DNA from: Cytobacillus suaedae
GTDB lineage: Bacteria > Bacillota > Bacilli > Bacillales > Bacillaceae_L
Assembly: GCA_014960805.1 (NCBI GenBank)
Contig: CP063163.1
Location: 3,435,001-3,499,000, forward strand
Length of the DNA stretch: 64,000 bases
Direction: 5' to 3'
Part shown: piece by piece, positions 56,820 to 64,000 of the stretch
How positions within the stretch are numbered: position 1 is the first letter of the stretch
Layout of the letters: every line of letters starts with the position of its first letter
Notes under the pieces: generated by a model
What the model saw: only the letters and a program-made list of their open reading frames with translations
What the model was told of the DNA's origin: nothing
The model's database searches: none
Translations under genes and position numbers: made by a program

Positions 56820-57113
56820 TTCAGAATTTTTAAATCGAGTATTTGATTTTGGGGACACCTCAAGGCTATTCCATCAAAATGCGGTAACTGTTATGGGAGT
56901 ACCAGGGTGAATGCCATAGAAATGGCTAACTGGAGTTTGCAAAAGCCAGAGGAACGAGTATCTGAAAAACGGAAACCAGGCATCTCTTAAATGCAATGGA
57001 TTATTAACATAACTACATTGATTGTTTACCAACATAATTCATAAAATTTTATGATGTGCGACACTTCATAGTGTCGCTTTTCATGTTTAAATTTATGAAT
57101 TTTAGATGTTATG
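56820..57113 (+). other. Structured region, possible non-coding RNA
   Basis: The plus strand has stem pairs GCCAT/ATGGC (about 56920) and CTGG/CCAG (56934-56953) and ends in a perfect hairpin GCGACACT-TCAT-AGTGTCGC with TTTT (57058-57083). That hairpin sits inside a longer imperfect inverted repeat (about 57028-57113). No ORF with a ribosome-binding site is present. I could not match it to a named riboswitch or intron. The rest of the gap 56706-57257 shows nothing else. Confidence 0.4.
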
Positions 57114-57257
57114 TTTTTTAAAAAAATGTGCATCATAGGGAAAACAAATGAATGGAGATGGTGGAAGTCGCTTACTAGTTTTTATATAGTACGCAGTTGT
57201 AAAGTGTGACCTTGAGGCAGCGCACCAACAAGATTAATTATCAAAGGAGGCGAAGAG

Positions 57258-57779
57258 ATGGACAATGAGAAGAAATTGATTCAGAAAATAGAGCAATTGA
57301 TGAATAGTGTTGAATCACACCCAAAGCTAAATCTGGAATTAAGCAACTTAATAGACAAGGCAAAAGACTGTAGCAATATGGTAAACATCGACTCGATTTC
57401 AAATCCAGGTCACCAAGAGATTGACCTTGATACAGTAAATATGAACTGTGAAGAAGAAATCATGCAAAACCAACAATACAAAACATCGATTGGCAATTTT
57501 CTACACGAACTTGAGAATATTTTAACAAAATTCAATGAAGGTGATAAAAGGAAAAAAGCTGCTAACCCAAAGACAATCAAAGCCCTTCAAGACTATTATG
57601 TAAAGAAGGAAAAAGATGAATGGTTTGAAAACACAGCGAAACATCTTGTTAGGGCAGGGTACAACCTAGAAGAAATCGCAATCGAAATGAACGTCGAACA
57701 CACATATGAGGTCATTCAAATTAACCACTATCTCAAGAATTATGAAAATGAAGTAAAGAGGGAGAGGGCAATGGTATAA
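57258..57779 (+). CDS. Hypothetical helical protein, 173 residues
   Basis: The charged, mostly helical protein has a C-terminal helix-turn-helix-like stretch (HLVRAGYNLEEIAIEMNVEHTYEVIQI). AAAGGAGGCG precedes the ATG at the correct distance. I do not recognise the family. A terminator follows at about 57989. Confidence 0.65.
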   Translation: MDNEKKLIQKIEQLMNSVESHPKLNLELSNLIDKAKDCSNMVNIDSISNPGHQEIDLDTVNMNCEEEIMQNQQYKTSIGNFLHELENILTKFNEGDKRKKAANPKTIKALQDYYVKKEKDEWFENTAKHLVRAGYNLEEIAIEMNVEHTYEVIQINHYLKNYENEVKRERAMV

Positions 57780-58298
57780 AATCATTGTTACTACGTAAAA
57801 ATAGAATTTTGAGAGGTGCCTCTTTTATTGATATGATAATGAGTTGGCAAACTCTTGGGAGAAAGAACCAATTAAACCATTAACGAGATTGTTTTACAAA
57901 TTTTAATGGGCAAAACTGAATTGGAGATGTTAATGCCTTTTGCTATGGGATTGATTAGTGAGCCCAGATTGTAAAAAGCATTAGCATATCAGAAGAGGGT
58001 ATCATTTAACCCTCTTCTTTTATTTTTGGGACTGAAATGAACGCCATTATAAGTATCCGGAATTTCCGAAGGTTCGTTGTTTAGACGAATGGATCGTCAT
58101 GGAAATATCGTAGAAAGGATGAATACAAAGTCTGTACGGTTAATTGTGAAGAGTTGTTTTTCAAAAAGGTCGGATTAGATCAAACTAACTAGTTAGGTCA
58201 AATCAAGAAGGTTATTTCAGACTTTTCAAAAAAATGTGATTTACATCACCGACTATATTCTTTTTGTATGATATCGTGATAATAAAGGAGGGATACAA
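57780..58298. other. Intergenic region with one terminator
   Basis: Apart from the hairpin at 57989-58025, I see no gene or clear repeat. Short disrupted frames suggest decayed coding sequence but cannot be assigned. Confidence 0.4.
57989..58025 (+). terminator. Plus-strand terminator
   Basis: AGAAGAGGGT-ATCATTT-AACCCTCTTCT is followed by TTTATTTTT. Confidence 0.85.
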
Positions 58299-58499
58299 TT
58301 GAAGAGTAAATTACGATGTCCAGTGTGTAGAGAGTATGTTCGTAGCAATGACCTTGTTTTTCTAGATCAATTTAACGGGATTAGGCACCAAACGTGTGAA
58401 CAGCCAGAACAACTAATGCATTTAAAAGATACTGACAAAGGAACATTTATTGAATTGGTTGATAAATACTCATTCTTTAAAGAAGTTTTTCCGCAATAA
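58299..58499 (+). CDS. Small putative zinc-ribbon protein
   Basis: The 66-residue protein starts (TTG codon) KSKLRCPVCREYVRSNDL and later has RHQTCEQ, giving CxxC plus His and a third Cys compatible with metal binding. AAAGGAGGG precedes the TTG by seven bases. Function is unknown. Confidence 0.65.
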   Translation: MKSKLRCPVCREYVRSNDLVFLDQFNGIRHQTCEQPEQLMHLKDTDKGTFIELVDKYSFFKEVFPQ

Positions 58500-58540
58500 A
58501 CAATTCTTGCATTACGCAGGCTGACCGTACATACAAATCC

Positions 58541-58571
58541 AAAGAGGCTTAGGATACCCTATGCCTTTTTG
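58541..58571 (+). terminator. Terminator of the zinc-ribbon gene
   Basis: AGGCTTAGG-ATA-CCCTATGCCT is followed by TTTTT. Confidence 0.7.
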
Positions 58572-58636
58572 GAGGAACCAACTAAACGTTAATCCCTTTT
58601 GTGATTAACACGTATATACTGCTTCCCTAAACTCAT

Positions 58637-58975
58637 TTAAACAACAACTGATACTCCTATAACATCATCGAAATCAATTCGTTGAAACTCTCCTCCTTCA
58701 AGTTCAATCCGTAGTTGGTTTGTTATCTGGTCTACGTAACGAATATTGCCAGTCAAGTTTGTTATAAAGCCATTAGACCAAGTCTTTACTTTTACTGGTA
58801 TATTATACTCCATCGCATAACAGATACGTAGGTCAAACTCTTCCTTCTCATATTGATCGATGATAGGCTTTAAAATTCGATTCTGGTCTGTCCATAGGTC
58901 CTTCTGTGCCTTCATTAACTCAGGCATCCCAAACGCAAACTGCCACTTTTTTTTTCCGCGGTCTCGAATTCCCAC
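58637..58975 (-). CDS. YolD-like protein
   Basis: The 112-residue protein of the YolD family starts GIRDRGKKKWQFAFGMPELM and has the later strand motif TGNIRYVDQITNQLRIELEGGEFQRIDFDDVIGV. Family members are usually encoded next to a Y-family polymerase (UvrX/YqjW), but none is present here. A consensus LexA box lies upstream, so SOS induction is likely. Confidence 0.85.
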   Translation of the reverse strand: MGIRDRGKKKWQFAFGMPELMKAQKDLWTDQNRILKPIIDQYEKEEFDLRICYAMEYNIPVKVKTWSNGFITNLTGNIRYVDQITNQLRIELEGGEFQRIDFDDVIGVSVVV

Positions 58976-59002
58976 TTAATTCACCTCGTAATCATAATAA
59001 CA

Positions 59003-59014
59003 GAACGTACGTTC
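59003..59014. promoter_or_regulatory. LexA (DinR) box upstream of the yolD-like gene
   Basis: GAACGTACGTTC is a perfect palindrome fitting the Bacillus SOS box core GAACRNRYGTTC, 28 bp before the start codon. Confidence 0.82.
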
Positions 59015-59185
59015 CTTGCAAGGTGTAAAATTAAAATAACCCTTCTAGGTCTAGAAAATTTATATCACTATAACAGGTGTCAATTTATAAGGGTTTCTTG
59101 AGCCCGAGTTTCCCACTCTAGTTGTGACACTATGCCCACAAGATGCCAAATTCCCAAAGCGGAAAAAGTTATTAGGGAGTCCGAA

Positions 59186-59221
59186 AAAAGCCATTGCGAG
59201 AAACTCACAATGGCTTTTTGT
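59186..59221. terminator. Bidirectional terminator-like hairpin
   Basis: AAAAGCCATTG and CAATGGCTTTT arms with an 11-base loop have A and T tails. It lies between the yolD promoter region and the end of the 401-residue membrane protein gene; the rest of 58976-59311 shows no gene. Confidence 0.75.
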
Positions 59222-59311
59222 TTAAGTGGACTCCTCTTCTGAAGTCAAAGGTTTGAGACACTATATTCTTTATCATATAGACCAAGTTCCTTTATGTAGG
59301 TGTAGCTTTTT

Positions 59312-60517
59312 TTAAAGCTTATAAATTTTACAAATTTTTGGTATCTTCTTGAAAGTCTGTAAAAGCACGTTATTTTTTTGAGAAAGATTTAATGAGTGTC
59401 TTGGTATATTAACCTGTTTTATTAACATCGGCAGATAAATGTTATAACCGTTTGAAAAAGACATAGCATGATTTTCAACTACTGAAAATGTTTCAATAAG
59501 AATTGAATCTTGTTCAAACAATGTATGCTTGTCCTTGTAATTCTTAAATACAAACTCCCCCATACCTATAAAACTTTGTAATTCAACCATGCTATTTTCA
59601 TGATTATTAGGGAAAATTTTAATTTCATGGAGTACATAACTGTCAGTGATTTTATTATTAATACCACTAGATCTACTAATTCTTTGTTCCACTTCATCTA
59701 TTTTATACCAATAATGTTGATTAATAGGGTTATATGTTGGTTCCAAATTATCTAAGAATACACAACCTTTATCCGTAAAATCAACGATTATATTTCTATT
59801 TTTCTCTGATCCATAACTGGATGGTATATTAAAACTAATATAAGAATTTCCATTTTGCAGTATCCCTAGATTTTTAAACACAAATGGAAAACCAATGAAT
59901 AATTCACATACGTAGTTATTAGGTTCATTATTGCTTTGTATATCGATTGGAGTCACACAAATGTTTAATTTCATAGTCCTTGCCGACAACATTAAAGTAT
60001 CTACACCTTTAGTATCTTCATTGGTATCAAGTAAACTTGATAATTTAGGAAGATTGTATGCTTTACTAATTGACTTTAAATTAGATAGCATCCTGTAGAA
60101 AATAAAAAATACTCCAACTATTAATAATGATACCAACAGTATGAAGTGAAATTCATGTGTTTTCAGGCTATTCATTAATAATATATTTTCAATTATTATT
60201 ATTACGCACACAATTACTAACGTTAGCGCTGTTCTGTTAATTACTTTTTGAGTAAAGTTATTATTATCAATAAAAATATCACTATATAATTCCAGGTTTT
60301 TTACTATTTCCTTATCACTTGTTTCTCCCTTTAAATTCCAAAGTATTTCTCTACATCTCTGAACATTTTGTTGAGTATTTAATGAGATAAATATTGACAA
60401 TAAACCCACGAGTGTTAATACACCAGAAATCAGACCGAATGTAATTGTAATTATATTTGCAGAGTTTTTGTTAGTTATTTGGTTTTGGTTGATGAAATCT
60501 CCAATTATATCAAACAT
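59312..60517 (-). CDS. Membrane protein of unknown function, about 401 residues
   Basis: Three hydrophobic segments are clear: one near residues 24-46 (ITITFGLISGVLTLVGLLSIF) and a pair at about 100-150 (LTLVIVCVIIIIENILLM, FILLVSLLIVGVFFIFY). A soluble beta-rich domain of about 240 residues follows (NICVTPIDIQSNNEPNNYV, GNSYISFNIPSSYG). The ATG at 60517 follows AGGGGTG; a GTG three codons earlier is less likely. I do not recognise a family. AT-rich codon use suggests recent acquisition. Confidence 0.65.
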   Translation of the reverse strand: MFDIIGDFINQNQITNKNSANIITITFGLISGVLTLVGLLSIFISLNTQQNVQRCREILWNLKGETSDKEIVKNLELYSDIFIDNNNFTQKVINRTALTLVIVCVIIIIENILLMNSLKTHEFHFILLVSLLIVGVFFIFYRMLSNLKSISKAYNLPKLSSLLDTNEDTKGVDTLMLSARTMKLNICVTPIDIQSNNEPNNYVCELFIGFPFVFKNLGILQNGNSYISFNIPSSYGSEKNRNIIVDFTDKGCVFLDNLEPTYNPINQHYWYKIDEVEQRISRSSGINNKITDSYVLHEIKIFPNNHENSMVELQSFIGMGEFVFKNYKDKHTLFEQDSILIETFSVVENHAMSFSNGYNIYLPMLIKQVNIPRHSLNLSQKNNVLLQTFKKIPKICKIYKL

Positions 60518-60634
60518 ATAAATCACCCCTATATATGTAAACTCCCTTAAATAAATTAATGATACACAGATTCGCTTTAATTTATCTAAGTAGTATCAAA
60601 TTATTATTTTCTGCTATTTGTCTACCGATATTAT

Positions 60635-60860
60635 GTTGGTGGTTCTAAACCACCTTTTAAATACGACAAGGGATCCTAAGTTTACTGAGCCTGGGTGCCC
60701 ATTCACTTAGAATCCCTGTACGCCGGGTGACTCCAGTATTTTCAAGTTTGATGCTTCAACGCCTTAATTTTTTACTTCCATCCCTGTGACTAAACATAGA
60801 TGGAAATAATCCCTAGCAGGAGAGGGACCCTTTAAAACCTCTAGGGTCCCTTTTTAAGGT
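60635..60860 (+). other. Structured plus-strand region ending in a strong terminator
   Basis: Successive stems are GGTGGTT/AACCACC (60639-60655), GGATCCTAAGT against ACTTAGAATCC (about 60670-60716) and the terminator GGGACCC/GGGTCCC with TTTTT (60824-60858). The terminator overlaps the 3' end of the convergent 70-codon gene. It may be a non-coding RNA, possibly antisense to that gene. No known RNA class is recognised and no clear promoter was found. Confidence 0.4.
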
Positions 60861-61066
60861 ATTCTCGTCCATTCCTGAATGAGAACTCCTCCTACTCCAC
60901 CCAAACAGTATACTAAGATAGCTGAAGAGTGCAGGGCCAGCACCTCTGTACTAAATTTGATAGTCAGATAACCATTACCCACTCCCAGAGAGAGCAGCCC
61001 AGCATCCACCGCAAGGACGAATACTAGACACACAAAAATTAGACTTAGCTTCTTTACTTTACTCAT
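60854..61066 (-). CDS. Small membrane protein, 70 residues
   Basis: Two hydrophobic helices are visible (LSLIFVCLVFVLAVDAGLLSL and EVLALHSSAILVYCLGGVGGVLI). GAGGTG precedes the ATG. It could be a holin-like or toxin-like peptide because a convergent terminator-ended transcript overlaps its end, but no family is recognised. Confidence 0.6.
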   Translation of the reverse strand: MSKVKKLSLIFVCLVFVLAVDAGLLSLGVGNGYLTIKFSTEVLALHSSAILVYCLGGVGGVLIQEWTRIP

Positions 61067-61304
61067 ACTTCAATCACCTCATTAAGATTTTACGACGCTG
61101 TCGTAGCTAACGAGGTTTAGCATAGAACTATATTTAAAAGGTGGCTTTCCAGGTCAACTTCCCCCGTTTCCCAGCCATTTATTATTATACAGGTACTTAA
61201 TGGATAATTAAATACTTTTTGTATAATTGTGGTAAATATAAACCGAGAAAAGAAGGAAATATCAGTGGAATTGTCGAATCCTCACTATTATAGGAGTGGT
61301 TTGA

Positions 61305-61958
61305 TTGAAAGATAAGTTGTTTATAACATTTTTCATCGTGTTTACTATTATGGTTTTGTTATTTACACCGATAGTCACAAACAAATTAATGTTTATTGGT
61401 GGTTTTAAAGTCTCTGAAGGTCCAAATGTATGGATTGGCTATCTAGGTTCTTTTTGGGGAGCAATCCTTGGTGGTATAATTTCTGGTGTAATTACTCTAT
61501 TAGGCGTTAAGTTGACTATCGAAAACCAAAAAAGAAATGAATTCATAAATAGTTATCCTAGAAAGCGAATGTTTGGAGACGAAATCTCAGAAAAAATTCA
61601 TGAATTTGTTACGGAAATCAGCCTCATTAAAGGTTTAAATTCGAATAATAAGAATAAAATAGCGGGACTAGTAAAAGTATTTTATTATTCATTACCTGAT
61701 ATGATTGAAAAATCCATTGAAATTGATGGACATGTATATAGTAATTTACAGAACATTAAGAGTATTGTAGACTCAATGCTGAAATATATTGAAGCCAATA
61801 CTTCACGGGATTTTTATGGTGATCCAGATTATGAGCTTGAAGTTAAAGAAATTTTACGCTATCAGGACCTTATTGTTGATTGTCTCTCGAACCACAATTA
61901 TCAAATTGGAGAATTAACGAATAAGTTTAATAAATTAACAAAATACAATTTAAAATAA
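61305..61958 (+). CDS. Membrane-anchored hypothetical protein, 217 residues
   Basis: Two N-terminal transmembrane helices (LFITFFIVFTIMVLLFTPIV and WIGYLGSFWGAILGGIISGV, the second Gly-rich) are followed by a helical cytoplasmic domain of about 140 residues. The start is TTG at 61305 with AGGAG eight bases upstream. I do not recognise a family. It resembles in layout the small two-helix proteins found beside defence genes, but this is only a layout argument. Confidence 0.65.
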   Translation: MKDKLFITFFIVFTIMVLLFTPIVTNKLMFIGGFKVSEGPNVWIGYLGSFWGAILGGIISGVITLLGVKLTIENQKRNEFINSYPRKRMFGDEISEKIHEFVTEISLIKGLNSNNKNKIAGLVKVFYYSLPDMIEKSIEIDGHVYSNLQNIKSIVDSMLKYIEANTSRDFYGDPDYELEVKEILRYQDLIVDCLSNHNYQIGELTNKFNKLTKYNLK

Positions 61959-61983
61959 GCGTCCAAGTGGACGCTTTTTTTAT
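61955..61983 (+). terminator. Terminator of the 217-residue membrane protein gene
   Basis: AAGCGTCC-AAGT-GGACGCTT is followed by TTTTTT. Confidence 0.88.
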
Positions 61984-62127
61984 TTGGATGGATATTAAGA
62001 ATAATAGCTGTTTCAATTTAAACACACACCAGCTCCGATGCAAAGCGAATCTCCAACACCAAAAAAAGAAATCAATCACGATACGCTTCAAGGGGCGAGA
62101 TGCCTGACGTACACATTTAGGTGTAAC

Positions 62128-62291
62128 ATGAAATTAGAAATCGAAGGCACATAGGAAGATATTCAGCTTTTACTTACATGCTTGAACGTCATTTTTACCT
62201 GGAAACAGACGGAAAAGCACACGTCACCGAAGGAACAGGCATCTACAAGATGACCGTACGCACACACAAAAGGGACGCTATTAAAATATAG
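62128..62291 (+). pseudogene. Decayed small gene
   Basis: The frame starts MKLEIEGT, hits TAG, and continues EDIQLLLTC. After a frameshift the ending reads YLETDGKAHVTEGTGIYKMT then VRTHKRDAIKI and a stop. The two parts together look like one protein of about 53 residues broken by a stop codon and a frameshift. AGGTG precedes the ATG, and a terminator follows. A similar remnant of the 3' end (TGACCGTAC with A-rich follow-on) occurs at 58521-58546. Confidence 0.55.
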
Positions 62292-62303
62292 CGCTTTTTT
62301 TAC
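62272..62303 (+). terminator. Terminator after the decayed gene
   Basis: GCTAT-TAAAAT-ATAGC is followed by GCTTTTTTT. Confidence 0.7.
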
Positions 62304-62348
62304 ACAAAACAGATAACCCCCCTACACTGTGTGCAAGGAGGTGAAGAG

Positions 62349-62465
62349 ATGACCGACCAAGAGTTGTATGAACAAGAGTTGTGTCACTGCGGAACGTGCG
62401 CATCGTGTAAGGAAGATATGTTAGAAGACTTTATGGAATATCCTTGGTATATTAGCGGGGCGTAA
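62349..62465 (+). CDS. Cysteine-rich 38-residue peptide
   Basis: The short ORF reads MTDQELYEQELCHCGTCASC then KEDMLEDFMEYPWYISGA. It has an almost perfect ribosome-binding site AAGGAGGTG six bases from the ATG. The cluster CHCGTCASC has four Cys and one His in nine residues and could bind a metal. It is acidic overall. Function is unknown. Confidence 0.6.
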   Translation: MTDQELYEQELCHCGTCASCKEDMLEDFMEYPWYISGA

Positions 62466-62777
62466 AATACGTGTCTTTTCTGCATTATTCAAAAGTTTTT
62501 TGGTTATGTAGTAAAAAGAACGCTTGGATAAAGTTATGTCTATCCAAGGGTTTTGATGTTAAAACATCTGTTAATAAACTTCGAAACAATCTGGTATTTA
62601 TTCTGTGATTTTTTCTCCAGGGAAGAGAACAGCTTTCCTAAATACTGTTTAGCTGATCCTGTATTATTTCAGCTTGTGATTCTCTAGGATTTATCGGTTG
62701 ATAGATTGGTATAGGTATCCAATATTTTTTAAGGCTTTGGTATTTAAATCTTATCCTTCTTTCAAGTAAAGTACCTA
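62466..62777. other. Intergenic region with a plus-strand hairpin
   Basis: CTTGGATA-AAGTTATGTC-TATCCAAG followed by GGTTTTG (62522-62556) probably terminates the small peptide transcript. Otherwise the AT-rich sequence shows no gene or repeat. Confidence 0.5.
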
Positions 62778-63032
62778 TTATATACCGAAACTTTCTAGTT
62801 TCTTTCGGTCAATTTGTTTAATTTGTTTAGATTCCTTTCCATTCAACGTTTCATTTTGAAAATGATTAATTTTCCCCTTAGAACTATCTAGATCTCGTTG
62901 AATAAGTCTTTTAATATACGTCGCGAACTGAAGATATTTCTTGGAATGATCCAATAATTCTTTTTCAAATGGATCGTCAAGATTGAAATTAACACTCTTC
63001 ACTTTTCTATTTAATGGTTCACCCTTATTCAT
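62778..63032 (-). CDS. ParR-like partition adaptor (ribbon-helix-helix)
   Basis: The 84-residue basic protein has a likely ribbon-helix-helix core (KSVNFNLDDPFEKELLDHSKKYLQFATYIKRLIQ) and a charged tail. It starts inside the end of the actin-like gene (eight-base overlap), the standard arrangement of an actin-type partition pair, in which this protein binds the centromere and couples it to the filament. Assignment rests on context and fold pattern. Confidence 0.75.
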   Translation of the reverse strand: MNKGEPLNRKVKSVNFNLDDPFEKELLDHSKKYLQFATYIKRLIQRDLDSSKGKINHFQNETLNGKESKQIKQIDRKKLESFGI

Positions 63033-63897
63033 TTAAGAAAACCGTCTTTCCTATTAAATAGAAACCAAAAGCGTTTGCAAATTGAGGAGGATGTTTTTCA
63101 GGATAATTACTTTTGAAGTGAACTGGTTCAATGAGTTGAATGTTATTGAAGTAGTCTTGGAAATGAGGTAAAAGTTCTCCAGCTACCCCTCCGGCTAAAA
63201 ATGTTGGGTCCGATGAATTCCACTTACCTTTGGTTGTAGAAATAATAGCATCAACCATTTGTTTATGTGTGATGTTTTTATCTGTTTCAGTGCCATAATT
63301 AAGTGTTCCACTTTTGCGGTCGATGAAAAAACCATCTTCGACTCTCAAGTAGTTAAAAGTTGAACTACCAGCATCAATAACATTCGTTATCATTTCAGGT
63401 CTCTCTTCGATTGAGAAATAAGCACCTGCTGCCTCGCCAACTACTTTCACATCATCAATACTAAAGGTCTTTTTTTCTCCATTTACTGTTATAGTATGAA
63501 TGTCTTTAAGCATATCTACAATTGATTCCTTCTCATTCGGAGTGAGTCCCTGAATGGGCTGACCGACCACTACTAAGTTCCCGCTTTTCTTCCCATATTG
63601 ATGGACGGCAACTAATACCCTAATCTTAGTTTCATCATGGGCTTTTGAAATATGTTTGGGTTCTCGTAAAATATGACATTCCCTAACCGCAATGTCTCCT
63701 AGATACATTGTTTCATCGTTGTACTCAATTATAAAATCCTCCTGCGATCCAACAATGTCCTTGTTAAGCACATTTGAAACCTTAAGTTGTCTGTAAGGTC
63801 CCATAGCTGACCGAAACTTGAATACTTCATCCTTTGTTCTACCTTTGACTTCATATGCGCCTGCATCTATAGCCATTACCCATTTTTCTTTAGTCAT
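63025..63897 (-). CDS. ParM-like actin-type plasmid segregation ATPase
   Basis: This is a filament-forming actin-like ATPase that pushes plasmid copies apart. The 290-residue protein has phosphate-1 loop VMAIDAGAYEVKG, the phosphate-2 loop TNVIDAGSSTFNYL and the adenosine motif FLAGGVAGELLP. The ATG at 63897 follows GGAGGG; an ATG five codons earlier would place that site inside the gene. With the ParR-like gene it forms a type II partition cassette. Confidence 0.87.
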   Translation of the reverse strand: MTKEKWVMAIDAGAYEVKGRTKDEVFKFRSAMGPYRQLKVSNVLNKDIVGSQEDFIIEYNDETMYLGDIAVRECHILREPKHISKAHDETKIRVLVAVHQYGKKSGNLVVVGQPIQGLTPNEKESIVDMLKDIHTITVNGEKKTFSIDDVKVVGEAAGAYFSIEERPEMITNVIDAGSSTFNYLRVEDGFFIDRKSGTLNYGTETDKNITHKQMVDAIISTTKGKWNSSDPTFLAGGVAGELLPHFQDYFNNIQLIEPVHFKSNYPEKHPPQFANAFGFYLIGKTVFLNE

Positions 63898-64000
63898 CTT
63901 TACCCTCCTCATATGATTTATTGACAGAATCTTATACTGGAGTCATACAATGATTTTTTCAGGGATTTAAATATTACGTCTGTCATACATCTAATTATAG
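63898..64000. promoter_or_regulatory. Upstream region of the partition cassette (possible centromere)
   Basis: The octamer GTCATACA occurs at 63942-63949 and 63982-63989, 40 bp apart. Actin-type partition centromeres are repeat arrays upstream of the operon, so this may be the edge of one; the window ends before it can be confirmed. Confidence 0.3.

Noticed and set aside
56820-57000. Cyclic-di-GMP or other known riboswitch
   Set aside because: Conserved core sequences of the riboswitch classes I know are not present, and the nearest downstream gene has its own ribosome-binding site about 180 bp after the terminator-like hairpin.
58519-58546. Separate coding gene resembling the decayed gene at 62.1 kb
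   Set aside because: Only about 25 bases resemble each other; it is noted as a possible remnant, not a gene.
1-64000. CRISPR array or tRNA/rRNA genes
   Set aside because: No regularly spaced repeats with spacers and no tRNA or rRNA sequence were seen on reading both strands; a CRISPR or tRNA scan would settle it.

Overview
This 64 kb window comes from a low-GC, endospore-forming member of the Bacillaceae; the species cannot be fixed from sequence alone. From position 1 to about 37.85 kb the gene content and order match the conserved Bacillus chromosome segment lysC-uvrC-trxA-etfAB-fadB-fadR-lcfA-mutSB-polX-zapA-rnhC-pheTS-ysgA-sspI-ysdC-ysdB-ysdA-rplT-rpmI-infC-thrS-ytxC-dnaI-dnaB-nrdR-speD-gapB-coaE-ytaF. 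SspI, YtaF and the DnaB/DnaI pair support a sporulating Bacillus-type host. Most genes lie on the minus strand. RNA control is rich: a lysine riboswitch before lysC, T-boxes before pheST and thrS, an L20-type leader before infC (ATT start), and an undescribed candidate leader before speD. DNA-level sites include a FadR operator, a SigW promoter before ysdB and two CcpN boxes before gapB. Five imperfect-palindrome repeats (3.4, 22.1, 23.6, 24.9 and 35.1 kb) occupy intergenic gaps of this core and were not seen in the island.

From 37.93 kb to the end of the window synteny stops. In Bacillus, mutM and polA normally follow ytaF, but a tyrosine integrase, an excisionase-like protein and at least 26 kb of accessory DNA come instead. 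The island carries plasmid functions: a Rep-like protein with a cluster of ATCCACA boxes downstream (probable origin) and a ParM/ParR-like actin partition pair at the far end. It therefore looks like an integrated plasmid or integrative element whose other end lies outside the window. It also holds a complete type I restriction-modification system (hsdM-hsdS-hsdR), a serine recombinase, an SOS-boxed orphan yolD, a putative PD-(D/E)XK nuclease, several small and membrane proteins of unknown role, and a decayed gene.

The standout locus is a compact minus-strand operon at 52.2-54.7 kb: a single ubiquitin-like protein ending in Gly, an E2-like protein with no cysteine at all, an E1-like ThiF domain fused to an N-terminal JAB/JAMM isopeptidase, and a DUF6527-type cysteine-rich protein. 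The genes overlap or are translationally coupled and end at a strong terminator. It is a ubiquitin-like conjugation system whose E2 cannot form a thioester, and it sits beside restriction genes as defence genes often do. Just upstream are a divergent promoter-terminator unit that could encode a ~195 nt RNA, and a STAS-like/GHKL-ATPase gene pair resembling a partner-switch module.
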